The notes: generated from the sequence alone by a model not told the origin. 46,821 bases of DNA from JAZRYE01 sp045600585 (GCA_045600585.1 JAZRYE010000009.1:1-46821); one strand, 5' to 3'; positions 1 to 7,775 are shown, counted from the stretch's first letter. Numbers and translations are program-made.

Positions 1-1
1 A

Positions 2-92
2 ATTCAAAGACGTACCACACTAGGACACATTTAAGTTCAAAGAGAGGCCACACCCACACGATAATTCAAAAAGCCGTTCTTTTTTAGCGTAA
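2..92 (+). pseudogene. possible 3' remnant of an IS3-like transposase
   Basis: At the left edge one frame reads IQRRTTLGHI and then stops. A second frame (36-92) reads on as FKERPHPH and ends SFLA-stop. The join resembles the C-terminal tail of IS3-family transposases (a basic QRRT-TLGH stretch followed by SPxxF). The coding signal changes frame and the window cuts off the 5' part, so it would be a decayed copy. TTCAAA also recurs at about 30-base spacing here, so the segment could simply be noncoding. Weak call. Confidence 0.25.
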
Positions 93-112
93 TAATAATC
101 ATTTAATTTAAA

Positions 113-130
113 TATAATATAATAGTTATT
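113..130 (+). promoter_or_regulatory. promoter -10 region of ecfA1, probably leaderless
   Basis: Two overlapping TATAAT hexamers lie at 113-118 and 118-123. The second is followed by only seven bases before the ATG at 131, so transcription should begin at about 130-131. No Shine-Dalgarno sequence is visible in front of the ATG. No convincing -35 box is seen. Confidence 0.5.
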
Positions 131-952
131 ATGAGTTTAATTGAGGTAAAAAATTTAGTATATTCTTATTCAGAAAATGTAAATGCCGTAAATGTCATTT
201 CTTTTGAAATAGAAGAGGGAACATATACAACAATCATAGGCCATAATGGTTCGGGGAAATCGACCTTAGCGAAGCTTTTAGCGGGCTTACTTACTGCAAA
301 ATCTGGTCAAATCATTATTAATGGATATGAAATGAATCTTAAGAATCTTCCAGAAATAAGAAGAGAACTTGGAATTGTATTCCAAAATCCTGATAACCAA
401 TTTATTGGAGCAACTGTAGAAGATGATATTGCATTTGGTTTAGAAAATAAAAGAATCAAACATGAAGATATGCAAGCAATCATTGATGACTATGCTAAAA
501 AAGTTAACATGTTTGAATATTTGCATAAGGAACCTTCTATGCTTTCTGGTGGACAAAAGCAAAGAGTTGCTATTGCTGGTGCATTAGCCTTATCTCCAGA
601 AATATTAATTTTTGATGAATCAACTTCTATGTTAGATCCAAAAGGAAAAAGAGAAATACGTGAATTAATAATTCAATTACGTAAAAATAATCCTGATTTA
701 ACTGTTATTTCAATTACGCATGATATTGAAGAAGCTTATCTCAGTGATGAGATTATAGTTCTTTCAAAAGGCAAATTTGTTATGCAAGGAAATCCAAAAG
801 AAATCTTATCAAACAAAGAAAAGCTATCTTCTTTAGACCTTCATATGCCTTTTATGCTAGAAATGAAAGAAAAGTTATCTAGTTTGAATATCGATGCTTC
901 CAAATGCGAAGATATCAACCAATTAGTGGAGGTCTTATGTCAATCAAAGTAA
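131..952 (+). CDS. ecfA1: energy-coupling factor transporter ATPase EcfA1
   Basis: ATP-binding subunit of an energy-coupling factor (ECF) importer, which takes up vitamins and trace metals with exchangeable substrate-binding S components. The 273-aa protein has Walker A GHNGSGKST (about residue 38), a Q-loop, the ABC signature LSGGQKQR (about 141) and Walker B ILIFDES (about 158). The Asp-Glu-Ser form at Walker B is common in EcfA1. It is first in a run ecfA1-ecfA2-ecfT-truA and overlaps ecfA2 by 16 bases, so translation is probably coupled. No S component gene is present, which suggests a shared (group II) module. The ATG at 131 has no ribosome binding site and sits at the predicted transcript start. 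Confidence 0.95.
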   Translation: MSLIEVKNLVYSYSENVNAVNVISFEIEEGTYTTIIGHNGSGKSTLAKLLAGLLTAKSGQIIINGYEMNLKNLPEIRRELGIVFQNPDNQFIGATVEDDIAFGLENKRIKHEDMQAIIDDYAKKVNMFEYLHKEPSMLSGGQKQRVAIAGALALSPEILIFDESTSMLDPKGKREIRELIIQLRKNNPDLTVISITHDIEEAYLSDEIIVLSKGKFVMQGNPKEILSNKEKLSSLDLHMPFMLEMKEKLSSLNIDASKCEDINQLVEVLCQSK

Positions 953-1800
953 GTAACCTCTTCTATTCATATATGCCAAAAACCCCAATGGAATCCTTGG
1001 CTTTAAATGATGTTTCATTAGAAATTAAGGATCATTCTTTTACTGCGTTTGTTGGCCATACTGGTAGTGGCAAATCTACATTAGTACAAATGTTTAATGC
1101 GTTATTAAAACCAACAAGTGGCAAAGTTGAAGTTGATGGATTTGTTGTTGAAGGTAGCAAAAGAAAAAAGAAAACCAAACACCTTAAAGAACTTAGAAAA
1201 CATGTTGGCCTTGTTTTCCAATTTCCGGAATATCAATTATTTGAAGAAACCGTCGAAAAAGATGTCGCTTTTGGAGTTAAAAACTTCGGAGCAAAAGACG
1301 AGGAAGCATTAGAAAAAGCACATAAAGCCTTGCTTTCAGTTGGTATTCCTGAATCTTATTTTAAAAGATCACCTTTCGAACTTAGTGGTGGTGAAAAGCG
1401 TCGTGTTGCTATTGCAGGCATATTAGCTATTGAACCTGACATTTTAGTTCTTGATGAGCCAACTGCTGGCCTTGACCTAAAGGGTTCTAATGAAATTATG
1501 TCACTTCTTCAAGAAATGCATAAAAACGGTACAACTATTATTCTTGTCACTCATGACATGGATTTAGTTATGAAATATTGTTCTGATGTATTTGTTTTAA
1601 ATCACGGAAAACTTATATTTAACGGCACTCCATCAGAACTATTTGAAAATGCAAGTGATGAGATGGCAATAGAAATTCCACCTCTATATGTTCTTGCTAA
1701 GAAACTCGTCGATAGTGGCATATCTTTAGATATAGAAAAGATTAAAAATACTGATGATTTGATCAATCAATTAAAAGAAGTGAGGAGATATCATGGCTAG
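937..1800 (+). CDS. ecfA2: energy-coupling factor transporter ATPase EcfA2
   Basis: Second ATPase of the ECF transporter; EcfA1 and EcfA2 form the heterodimer that drives EcfT. Walker A is GHTGSGKST, the signature is LSGGEKRRVAIAG and Walker B is ILVLDEP, with a His switch in VTHDMD. The frame is open from an ATG at 904, but the start at 937 is preferred: it follows a GTGGAGG ribosome binding site (926-932) and gives the usual N-terminus MSIKVSNLFYSY (287 aa). It overlaps the end of ecfA1 and the start of ecfT (1793), so the three are made together. Confidence 0.94.
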   Translation: MSIKVSNLFYSYMPKTPMESLALNDVSLEIKDHSFTAFVGHTGSGKSTLVQMFNALLKPTSGKVEVDGFVVEGSKRKKKTKHLKELRKHVGLVFQFPEYQLFEETVEKDVAFGVKNFGAKDEEALEKAHKALLSVGIPESYFKRSPFELSGGEKRRVAIAGILAIEPDILVLDEPTAGLDLKGSNEIMSLLQEMHKNGTTIILVTHDMDLVMKYCSDVFVLNHGKLIFNGTPSELFENASDEMAIEIPPLYVLAKKLVDSGISLDIEKIKNTDDLINQLKEVRRYHG

Positions 1801-2674
1801 CGTGTCATTTGGTCGTTACACTTCTTATAATTCATTTACTCATAAGTTAGATCCAAGAAATAAGCTTCTTCTTTTGATTCTTTTAATGGTCGCGATTTTC
1901 CTTCCATTTACCTTATGGTCTACACGTTTAGTCATGTCTGGTGTGTACTTAATTCTTTTAATCACATTGATGATTATTTCTCATGTCTCTTTCCTCGATT
2001 TATTTAAGTCAATGAAGGCAATGTGGATACTGATTATATTCTTATTTATTATTTATATATTTGTGCCTAACTCTACCTATTCAGATAGAACATTCTCATT
2101 TTTTGGCTGGTTTGATATCCATTGGGATGCAATTTATCAATCTTCTTATATCATATTAAGATTAATCTTAATGATTTCATTAACCATGATATTAACTTCT
2201 ACTACAAAACCAATGGATTTGACTTATGGTTTTGAATGGTATATGACACCTTTAAAACCTATTCATTTCCCTGTTCATGAAATTGCAATGACATTATCAA
2301 TTGCTTTAAGATTCATTCCAACTTTGTTGGATGAAACTGATAGAATTATGAAGGCTCAAGCAAGTAGAGGTGTTGATTTTGAACATGGTCGACTTGCAAA
2401 GAGATTTAAAGCTATTATTTCTTTAATTGTTCCTCTATTTATTTCTGCGATTGAAAGAAGCGAAGAACTATCTAACGCAATGGAAGCGAGAGGATATGAT
2501 CCAAAAGCAAAAAGAACAAAATATAGAAAATTAAAATTTTCTTGGAGAGATATTATCGCCTTTATTATCGGTGCTGGTATCTTTGCTGGAGTTGTTGTTT
2601 TAGTAGTGTTTGATACCAAAGATCATCCTGTTGATTTAATTAATTTCTTCTTTGGAGTGGAGGTTGGATTTTAA
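1793..2674 (+). CDS. ecfT: energy-coupling factor transporter membrane subunit EcfT
   Basis: Transmembrane scaffold of the ECF importer, 293 aa. Several hydrophobic segments occupy residues 20-130 and one more lies near the C-terminus (about 252-275). The two coupling-helix motifs that contact the ATPases are visible as ASRG (about residue 190) and ARGYD (about 231). It begins inside the last codons of ecfA2 and its stop shares a base with the truA start (TAATG), so it is part of one translationally coupled unit. Confidence 0.94.
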   Translation: MASVSFGRYTSYNSFTHKLDPRNKLLLLILLMVAIFLPFTLWSTRLVMSGVYLILLITLMIISHVSFLDLFKSMKAMWILIIFLFIIYIFVPNSTYSDRTFSFFGWFDIHWDAIYQSSYIILRLILMISLTMILTSTTKPMDLTYGFEWYMTPLKPIHFPVHEIAMTLSIALRFIPTLLDETDRIMKAQASRGVDFEHGRLAKRFKAIISLIVPLFISAIERSEELSNAMEARGYDPKAKRTKYRKLKFSWRDIIAFIIGAGIFAGVVVLVVFDTKDHPVDLINFFFGVEVGF

Positions 2675-3411
2675 TGAGAATATTCGCAACCTGTTCCTAT
2701 AAGGGAACCAATTATCAAGGATGGCAAAGACAAACTAATGCCCCAACTATCCAAGAAGAAATTGAAAAAGTATTATCTAAAATTATTAATCGTGAAATAG
2801 TAATTTATGCTTCTGGAAGAACAGACGCAGATGTTCACGCTTTAAAACAAACATTTCATTTTGATTTAGATAAAGATAATATTGATTTAGAACAACTTAA
2901 GTATTCAGTTAATTGCTTATTGCCTAAAGATATATTCATTTCTTCTTTAAAAGAAGTATCGGAAGATTTTCACGCAAGATTTTCAGCTAAAGAAAAAGTG
3001 TATTCATATGTTATTCGCTTAGGAGAAAGAAATGCTTTTGATTACGATTTATCCTATTGGTTTCCACGTGAACTTGATATAGATAAAATGAAGCATGCAT
3101 TAACCTTTTTTGAAGGTAGACATAACTTCCAAGATTTTAATTCAAAAGAAGAAGATGAAGACAACTTTATTCGTGAAATTAGTAAGACTGAATTTGACTT
3201 TGTAGAAGATGAGAAAATATTAAAAATTACTTTTAGAGGAAATGGTTTTATGCGTTACCAAATCCGTTTTATGATTGGAACTTTACTTGCAATAGGTGAA
3301 GGAAAAGAAAACGAATCTTTCATTACTTATCATTTAAATGATAAGAATAGAGAAATTGTCTCATATAAAGCACCGGGACAGGGATTATATTTAAAAGACG
3401 TAATATATTAA
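2674..3411 (+). CDS. truA: tRNA pseudouridine synthase A
   Basis: Makes pseudouridine at positions 38-40 of the tRNA anticodon stem-loop. The 245-aa length is typical. The catalytic motif GRTDADVHA contains the nucleophilic Asp (about residue 52); YSYVIRLG and RGNGFMRYQIRFMIGTLL are family-typical blocks. It follows ecfT directly, as in many Firmicutes. Its ATG overlaps the ecfT stop, so expression probably depends on reading through the ecf genes. Confidence 0.95.
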   Translation: MRIFATCSYKGTNYQGWQRQTNAPTIQEEIEKVLSKIINREIVIYASGRTDADVHALKQTFHFDLDKDNIDLEQLKYSVNCLLPKDIFISSLKEVSEDFHARFSAKEKVYSYVIRLGERNAFDYDLSYWFPRELDIDKMKHALTFFEGRHNFQDFNSKEEDEDNFIREISKTEFDFVEDEKILKITFRGNGFMRYQIRFMIGTLLAIGEGKENESFITYHLNDKNREIVSYKAPGQGLYLKDVIY

Positions 3412-3470
3412 TTCTTTTATATGAATTAAATATTGTGATAAAATAACAAACGCGAAAAGAGGAAAATACT

Positions 3471-4178
3471 ATGGGAAGAGCACATGAAGTAAGAGCTAAA
3501 TCCATGGCTGCAACTGCAGCAAAAAGAAGTGCACTCTTTATGAGAGCATCAAAAGAAATCTATATGGCAGCAAAATCTGGTGAACCTGATCCAGAAATGA
3601 ACTTAGCCTTAAGATCCGCTATCGAAAAGTGGAAAGGCCAACAAGTTACAAAAGATGTCATTGATAGAGCAATTCAAAAAGCAAAAGGTGGTCAAGGTGA
3701 ATCATATACATCTGGCCGTTATGAAGCATTTGGTCCTGGTGGATCATATCTCATCATTGATACATTAACAGATAACAGCAACAGAGCTTTAGTCGAAGTT
3801 AAAGGTGTTATCACAAAGAAAGGTGGCCACTTAGGTAGTGTAATTTATAATTTTACAGAAGCTGGCGTCTTTGAATTCCAAGGTGAAAACCGTGATGAAG
3901 TAGAAGAAACATTAATTTTATCTGATGTTGATGTTCGTGAAGTCACAGTTGAAGACGGCTATATTCAAGTCTTAGTTGAACCAACAGCTTTCGGTGTAGC
4001 TAGAGATGTATTAGCAGGTATGGGCATCAAAGAATTTGATGTATCTGAAATTAAGATGCTTCCAAATGACCCAATTACTTTAGACAATCCTGAAGACAAG
4101 AGAAAATTCACAGAAATGTGCGATATGCTCGATGAACTTCAAGACGTTCAAAACGTTTACACAAACGTTGTTGAATAA
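3471..4178 (+). CDS. YebC/PmpR-family protein
   Basis: A 235-aa protein of the YebC/TACO1 family. Members act either as transcription factors (PmpR) or as ribosome-associated factors that help translate difficult proline stretches; the sequence does not tell which. It starts MGRAHEVRAKSMAATAAKRS, and GGHLGSVIYNF and VVEPTAFGVARDVL-like blocks follow the usual three-domain layout. The start has a GAGGAAAA ribosome binding site. A possible -10 (GATAAAAT, about 3438) sits 30 bases upstream, so it probably has its own promoter apart from truA. Confidence 0.9.
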   Translation: MGRAHEVRAKSMAATAAKRSALFMRASKEIYMAAKSGEPDPEMNLALRSAIEKWKGQQVTKDVIDRAIQKAKGGQGESYTSGRYEAFGPGGSYLIIDTLTDNSNRALVEVKGVITKKGGHLGSVIYNFTEAGVFEFQGENRDEVEETLILSDVDVREVTVEDGYIQVLVEPTAFGVARDVLAGMGIKEFDVSEIKMLPNDPITLDNPEDKRKFTEMCDMLDELQDVQNVYTNVVE

Positions 4179-4206
4179 TAAATTTTAAGAAAGGAAACGG
4201 AATATT

Positions 4207-4626
4207 ATGACAATGAAAAGATTAATTAATAACTTTTTAAAAGTTAACTTCTATATGTGCTTAATTCCATTTTTAGTTGCTGCTATTAAAGTTATTACTA
4301 CAATTGTTAATGCTGTTACTGGCCCAGCAGAAGATGCTGCTGGTATTATTGTTGGTGGTATCATTGCTGCTATTTTCATCGCAGCTTGTGGTATTGTTTC
4401 AATGATCTTTGACAGATTGGCTAAAAAAGAATTAGCATTAGTCAAAGAAAAGAGCCAAGTAACTAAAGTTGCTGTCTTCTCAATCATTTCTGGCGCATTT
4501 GCTTGGATTGGTTTTGGCGTTGCAGCTGGTATCTTAATGTTCATCTTAAAACCAGAAGGATATCCAATTGTTGAAGGCGCTCAAGAAGCTCCAAAAGCAG
4601 AAGAATCTTCTGAAAAAGCTGAATAG
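4207..4626 (+). CDS. small membrane protein, unknown function
   Basis: A 139-aa protein with about three hydrophobic segments (roughly residues 15-35, 45-68 and 88-112) rich in Ala, Ile and Gly, and an acidic Glu/Ala/Lys tail after the last one. No family is recognised. It is followed at 4724 and 5246 by two more small membrane proteins of similar layout (short basic N-terminus, Ala/Ile/Gly-rich helices, a Lys-rich cytoplasmic loop), so the three may be diverged paralogues. A purine-rich AAGAAAGGAAACGG precedes the ATG; a second ATG two codons on is also possible. Confidence 0.7.
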   Translation: MTMKRLINNFLKVNFYMCLIPFLVAAIKVITTIVNAVTGPAEDAAGIIVGGIIAAIFIAACGIVSMIFDRLAKKELALVKEKSQVTKVAVFSIISGAFAWIGFGVAAGILMFILKPEGYPIVEGAQEAPKAEESSEKAE

Positions 4627-4659
4627 TACAAATCCCAAGATTAGTTCATTATTATATTA

Positions 4660-4690
4660 GGCGTGGGTATTGCGTATCCGCGTCTTTTAC
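4660..4690 (+). terminator. rho-independent terminator
   Basis: GGCGTGGGTA (4660-4669) pairs with TATCCGCGTC (4675-4684), with wobble pairs, around a 5-base loop and is followed by TTTTACTTT. It separates the first two small membrane protein genes. Confidence 0.7.
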
Positions 4691-4723
4691 TTTATTATTA
4701 TAGAAACGAAAGGAAATATTATT

Positions 4724-5167
4724 ATGAAAAAAGCTGCAAACATACTTTTAACTGTTGGCAAAATTCTTGGCATTGTTGCCATCATCGCTTGCGCAGTCGC
4801 ATCAGTAATTATTTTAATTGCTGGTATTGTCGGTGGTGTTGCTGCATTAGGCGCTGCTACAACTGACGAAGAAACAGCTGCAGGTGTTGCTGCAATTGTT
4901 GCTGCTGTTGCTGGCTCTATCGGCATATTGATTTACATGGTTTGTCAAATTGTCGGACTTTCTCTTGTTAAAAAAGCAAAGAAAGGTTTAGCAAATGCTA
5001 AATGCAAAGCTGATGCAAAGAAACCTGGCATCTTAGCAATTGTTGGCGGTGCACTTGGTACAGGCCTTGGTATTATTGCTGGCATCTTTATGCTAGTTAT
5101 GAATGATGGCTACTATCACGACGAAGCTATTGCTGACCAAGTAGTTGCTGAAGAAGAAGCTAAATAG
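4724..5167 (+). CDS. small membrane protein, unknown function
   Basis: A 147-aa protein with hydrophobic, Ala/Val/Ile/Gly-rich segments at about residues 8-45, 55-88 and 113-138, a basic loop (VKKAKKGLANAKCKADAKK) between the second and third, and an acidic end. The frame is open further upstream, but the ATG at 4724 follows GAAAGGAAA and gives a normal start MKKAANILL. It resembles the neighbours at 4207 and 5246 in layout. No function can be assigned. Confidence 0.7.
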   Translation: MKKAANILLTVGKILGIVAIIACAVASVIILIAGIVGGVAALGAATTDEETAAGVAAIVAAVAGSIGILIYMVCQIVGLSLVKKAKKGLANAKCKADAKKPGILAIVGGALGTGLGIIAGIFMLVMNDGYYHDEAIADQVVAEEEAK

Positions 5168-5186
5168 TTCTTCGAATATTAAAAAT

Positions 5187-5217
5187 GGACGATAGTTTGA
5201 CCTATCGTTCTTTTTTA
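5187..5217 (+). terminator. rho-independent terminator
   Basis: ACGATAG (5189-5195) and CTATCGT (5202-5208) form a perfect 7-bp stem with loop TTTGAC, followed by TTCTTTTTT. Confidence 0.85.
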
Positions 5218-5245
5218 TATACTATATATCCACGGAGGTGGAATT

Positions 5246-5674
5246 ATGAAAAATACAAGTAGAATATTTCTTATTATTGGCAAAGTAATGGCAATTATTG
5301 AGCTAGTAATTTCAGTTGTCATTTGTGCTTTATTAATTACTTTTGGCGTTATTGCTTTAGTGAATCCTGAACTATTTTATCCGGTACAATCTTCTCCATT
5401 AAGCCAAGAACAAATTGATTCAATTATGGTTATGGGAATCGTTTTTCTATCCGTCGGTATCCCTTTATTAATTGTTCTACCTATCACGTCAATTCTTTCC
5501 ATTTCTTTTAGTAATAAAGCATTAAATGCTTTAAAAAATGCGAAAAATGTCAGTGGTGTTAAAGGTCATGGCATTGCATGCATCATTATTGCAGCAATCT
5601 CTGGTAATGAATTTCTTTTGGCTGGTGGAATTCTTCTTTCTTGTTTGAGAGAATCGCATTTTCAAAGAAATTAA
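5246..5674 (+). CDS. small membrane protein, unknown function
   Basis: A 142-aa protein with hydrophobic segments at about residues 8-42, 66-92 and 107-132 and a basic loop containing NKALNALKNAKN. The start MKNTSRIFLIIGKVMAI parallels MKKAANILLTVGKILGI of the 4724 protein, so the two are likely paralogues. A strong CGGAGGTGG ribosome binding site precedes the ATG. It ends in a short polar tail with no obvious terminator before the rplM promoter. Confidence 0.7.
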   Translation: MKNTSRIFLIIGKVMAIIELVISVVICALLITFGVIALVNPELFYPVQSSPLSQEQIDSIMVMGIVFLSVGIPLLIVLPITSILSISFSNKALNALKNAKNVSGVKGHGIACIIIAAISGNEFLLAGGILLSCLRESHFQRN

Positions 5675-5764
5675 AGCAACTTAATTAATGTTTAAAGATG
5701 TGGAGCATTTTTGTCCCTTTTTCTTTGCTACAATAGCTAACATTAATTATTTAATAAATAATGT

Positions 5765-5793
5765 TTGACATTAGTAGTGGTTATAGATATGAT
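5765..5793 (+). promoter_or_regulatory. strong vegetative promoter of rplM-rpsI
   Basis: TTGACA (5765-5770), 17-base spacer, TATGAT (5788-5793). Transcription should start near 5800. This is the best sigma-A-type promoter in the window and fits a ribosomal protein operon. Confidence 0.8.
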
Positions 5794-5799
5794 TTTAAT

Positions 5800-5871
5800 C
5801 GGCACAAAAGCTAAATTAGCGAAGTCCCCGGTAAGGAAAAAGTTAGTTTGGTAAAGGAGGATTTTAGTAAT
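5800..5871 (+). ncRNA. probable ribosomal protein L13 leader
   Basis: About 70 bases of untranslated leader separate the promoter from rplM. Firmicutes rplM-rpsI operons commonly carry an autoregulatory L13 leader at this place. The segment has short complementary runs (GCTAAATTAGC, CCCCGG) ahead of the AAAGGAGG ribosome binding site (5853-5860). I assign it from position and context rather than from a checked structure. Confidence 0.45.
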
Positions 5872-6312
5872 ATGCAACGTCAAACTACTATTGCGAAAGC
5901 AAACGAAATCCAAAGAAAATGGTATGTCATCGATGCAACAGACAAACCATTAGGTAGATTAGTCTCTCAAGTAGCCCAAATCTTAATTGGTAAGAACAAA
6001 CCAATTTGGACTCCAAACGTCGATTGTGGTGATTATGTCATCATTATCAACGCTGAAAAAGTCGCTCTCTCAGGCGACAAACTTAGAAACAAGAAATACT
6101 ACAATGTTTCTAGATTCCCAGGCGGATTAAGAACAAGAACTGCTGGTGAAATGATTAAATCATATCCAGAAGAAATGATCGAACGTTCCGTCCATGGCAT
6201 GGTTCCTAAGGGTCGTTTAGGCCGTCAAATCGAAAAGAAATTATTCGTTTATGCAGGTCCTGAACACAAACAAGCAGCTCAAAACCCAGAAGTTTTAGAG
6301 CTCAAGTACTAG
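5872..6312 (+). CDS. rplM: 50S ribosomal protein L13
   Basis: Large-subunit ribosomal protein, an early assembly protein that binds 23S rRNA. The 146-aa product contains WYVIDATDKPLGRLVSQVA and the conserved VHGMVPKGRLGR block. A TTG at 5848 would extend the frame, but it lies upstream of the AAAGGAGG ribosome binding site, so the ATG at 5872 is the start. rpsI follows 13 bases later, the usual arrangement. Confidence 0.97.
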   Translation: MQRQTTIAKANEIQRKWYVIDATDKPLGRLVSQVAQILIGKNKPIWTPNVDCGDYVIIINAEKVALSGDKLRNKKYYNVSRFPGGLRTRTAGEMIKSYPEEMIERSVHGMVPKGRLGRQIEKKLFVYAGPEHKQAAQNPEVLELKY

Positions 6313-6325
6313 GAGGAAGTAAGAT

Positions 6326-6724
6326 ATGGCAAAGAAAACTGATCTTCAATATTACGGCACAGGAAGAAGAAAATCTTCCATCGCCCGTGTCTATGTCACT
6401 TCTGGAACAGGTAAAATTGTTGTTAACGGTAGAGACATTAACGAATATATGCCATACGCTGTCTTAGTGATGGATGTCAAACAACCACTCACATTAACAG
6501 GAACTGAAGGCAAATATGACGTTAACTGTGTTGTTAAAGGCGGTGGATTCACTGGCCAAGCAGGTGCTATCCGTTTAGGTCTTACCCGTGCTTTATTAGA
6601 AGCTGGCTGTGATCGTGCTACTCTCAAAGCTGCTGGTCTTGTCACTCGTGACTCCAGAGCAAAAGAAAGAAAGAAATACGGTCTTAAAGCTGCTCGTAGA
6701 GCTCCACAATTCAGCAAACGTTAA
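6326..6724 (+). CDS. rpsI: 30S ribosomal protein S9
   Basis: Small-subunit ribosomal protein whose C-terminal tail reaches the P-site tRNA. The 132-aa protein has the start YYGTGRRKSSIARV, the central GGGFTGQAGAIRLGLTRAL and the family ending RRAPQFSKR. An AGGAGG site precedes it. It is co-transcribed with rplM and ends before a strong terminator. Confidence 0.97.
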   Translation: MAKKTDLQYYGTGRRKSSIARVYVTSGTGKIVVNGRDINEYMPYAVLVMDVKQPLTLTGTEGKYDVNCVVKGGGFTGQAGAIRLGLTRALLEAGCDRATLKAAGLVTRDSRAKERKKYGLKAARRAPQFSKR

Positions 6725-6752
6725 TCGTTTCGAATTAGTAACATTAAAGTTA

Positions 6753-6783
6753 AAAGGAAGGTTTTATCGCCTTCCTTTTTTCT
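6753..6783 (+). terminator. rho-independent terminator of rplM-rpsI
   Basis: AAAGGAAGG and CCTTCCTTT pair around an 8-base loop (TTTTATCG) and run into TTTTTTTCTTT. Confidence 0.9.
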
Positions 6784-6847
6784 TTAGTAATAAATGTATT
6801 GATTTTTCTTTTTTACTATTGTATATTTATAACGCTGTCAAAAACAT

Positions 6848-6924
6848 GGGCCTTTAGCTCAGTTGGTTAGAGCGCGTCCCTGATAAGGACGAGGTCGATG
6901 GTTCAAGTCCATTAAGGCCCACCA
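6848..6924 (+). tRNA. tRNA-Ile (GAT)
   Basis: Full cloverleaf: acceptor GGGCCTT/AAGGCCC, D arm GCTCAGTTGGTTAGAGC, anticodon loop CTGATAA (anticodon GAT) closed by CGTCC/GGACG, TΨC loop TTCAAGT, encoded CCA. Confidence 0.97.
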
Positions 6925-6935
6925 TATTGATAGTT

Positions 6936-6965
6936 ACCCGATTCTATATCGGGTTTTATTTTTGT
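6936..6965 (+). terminator. terminator after tRNA-Ile
   Basis: ACCCGAT (6936-6942) and ATCGGGT (6948-6954) with a 5-base loop, then TTTATTTTTG. Confidence 0.88.
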
Positions 6966-7050
6966 CTTTCGCGCGCGTAATATTAATTAATATGAATAAT
7001 AAGTTTTTTATTGCAATTAATATTTTTATTTGCTAATATATCATTCGCCT

Positions 7051-7125
7051 GGACACTTAGTTCAGCGGGAGAACGCTTCCTTCACACGGAAGAGGTCGCA
7101 GGTTCGATCCCTGTAGTGTCCACCA
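7051..7125 (+). tRNA. tRNA-Val (CAC)
   Basis: Acceptor GGACACT/AGTGTCC, anticodon stem CTTCC/GGAAG with loop TTCACAC (anticodon CAC), TΨC loop TTCGATC, encoded CCA. It decodes GTG. Confidence 0.95.
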
Positions 7126-7145
7126 AACACTACAAAGAAAAAAAT

Positions 7146-7221
7146 GCCGACTTAGCTCAATTGGCAGAGCAACTGATTTGTAATCAGTAGGTTGTTGGTT
7201 CGATTCCGATAGTCGGCACCA
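7146..7221 (+). tRNA. tRNA-Thr (TGT)
   Basis: Acceptor GCCGACT/AGTCGGC, anticodon stem ACTGA/TCAGT with loop TTTGTAA (anticodon TGT), TΨC loop TTCGATT, encoded CCA. It lies 20 bases after tRNA-Val, so the two share a transcript. Confidence 0.97.
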
Positions 7222-7231
7222 CTTGAATATT

Positions 7232-7260
7232 ACCCTGAAATAATTCAGGGTTTTATTTTT
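7232..7260 (+). terminator. terminator after tRNA-Thr
   Basis: ACCCTGAA (7232-7239) and TTCAGGGT (7244-7251) form an 8-bp stem with a 4-base loop, followed by TTTATTTTT. Confidence 0.9.
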
Positions 7261-7317
7261 ACTTAAATAGTGGATTCTTGAATTATTTATGAATTTACTA
7301 TAAAATCTATTTTGCAT

Positions 7318-7402
7318 GCGGCTATGGCGGAACTGGCAGACGCGCTAGACTTAGGATCTAGTGGGGAAACTCGTACAGGTTCGATTCCTGCTAGCCGCAC
7401 CA
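7318..7402 (+). tRNA. tRNA-Leu (TAG)
   Basis: Acceptor GCGGCTA/TAGCCGC, anticodon loop CTTAGGA (anticodon TAG) closed by CTAGA/TCTAG, a long variable arm as in leucine tRNAs, TΨC loop TTCGATT, encoded CCA. The accessory block begins directly downstream, so this gene may mark an integration site. Confidence 0.97.
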
Positions 7403-7415
7403 TATAAAAACAACA

Positions 7416-7449
7416 ACTTCGATACACTAAAATATCGGAGTTTTTTCAT
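7416..7449 (+). terminator. terminator after tRNA-Leu
   Basis: ACTTCGATA (7416-7424) and TATCGGAGT (7433-7441) pair around an 8-base loop and run into TTTTTT. Its 3' half (7432-7445) is repeated exactly at 13099-13112. Confidence 0.85.
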
Positions 7450-7530
7450 TTTTAGAGGCCAAACGGCATTTTTGTACTAATTTTTTGCATTACTTTTCAG
7501 TTTTGGTGGCATTCCTCAAATTTGGTTATG

Positions 7531-7543
7531 TATCAAACTTGTT
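7531..7543. repeat. 13-bp direct repeat at the left side of the accessory block
   Basis: TATCAAACTTGTT here recurs once in the window, at 13049-13061, on the far side of the accessory block. See the finding on a possible island next to tRNA-Leu. Confidence 0.5.
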
Positions 7544-7630
7544 ATTATGACTTGTGTCTCGACAACAAAATAAAACAAATGGTGGGATTCGGGATATTTG
7601 AGATTTCAATGTTGTAATTATAAAAACATA

Positions 7631-7666
7631 ATAATTGGTGACATAATTGGTGACATAATTGGTGAC
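7631..7666 (+). repeat. three tandem copies of a 12-bp unit
   Basis: ATAATTGGTGAC is repeated three times without interruption (7631-7642, 7643-7654, 7655-7666). The repeats are perfect and head to tail. There are no spacers, so it is not CRISPR; it could be a recombinase or plasmid/replication-protein binding iteron left by a mobile element. Confidence 0.9.
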
Positions 7667-7709
7667 AAAGAACAATGTTTGTGCTTTATTTAAACTGCCT
7701 TATATGGAA

Positions 7710-7775
7710 GACCGTACGTAGGGTGGTGTGAGAGGGAGCGGGAAAGTTTATAACTTTTCACTCTCTATTCGATTT
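7710..7775 (+). mobile_element. probable 3' tail of a decayed group II intron (domain VI)
   Basis: CCGTACGT followed by GGTGGTGTGAGAGG, then a hairpin (GGAAAGTT/AACTTTTC inside GAGAG/CTCTC) and CTATTCGAT, resembles the end of bacterial group II introns, where the domain V strand CGTACGGT leads into GGTGTGAGAGG, domain VI and a terminal TACTCGAT. No intron-encoded reverse transcriptase or complete domain V is present, so only a truncated tail remains. The identification rests on remembered motifs. Confidence 0.5.

Noticed and set aside
5848..5871. TTG start for rplM adding eight residues
   Set aside because: The ribosome binding site AAAGGAGG lies inside this extension, and L13 proteins start at the downstream ATG.
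6391..6717. 108-codon minus-strand open frame
   Set aside because: Antisense shadow of rpsI, whose conserved S9 sequence is unmistakable.
7057..7317. 86-codon minus-strand open frame across the tRNA-Val and tRNA-Thr genes
   Set aside because: It is an artefact of reading tRNA genes backwards; the tRNAs fold perfectly.
7631..7666. CRISPR array
   Set aside because: Three 12-base units without spacers; no cas gene. It is a tandem repeat only.
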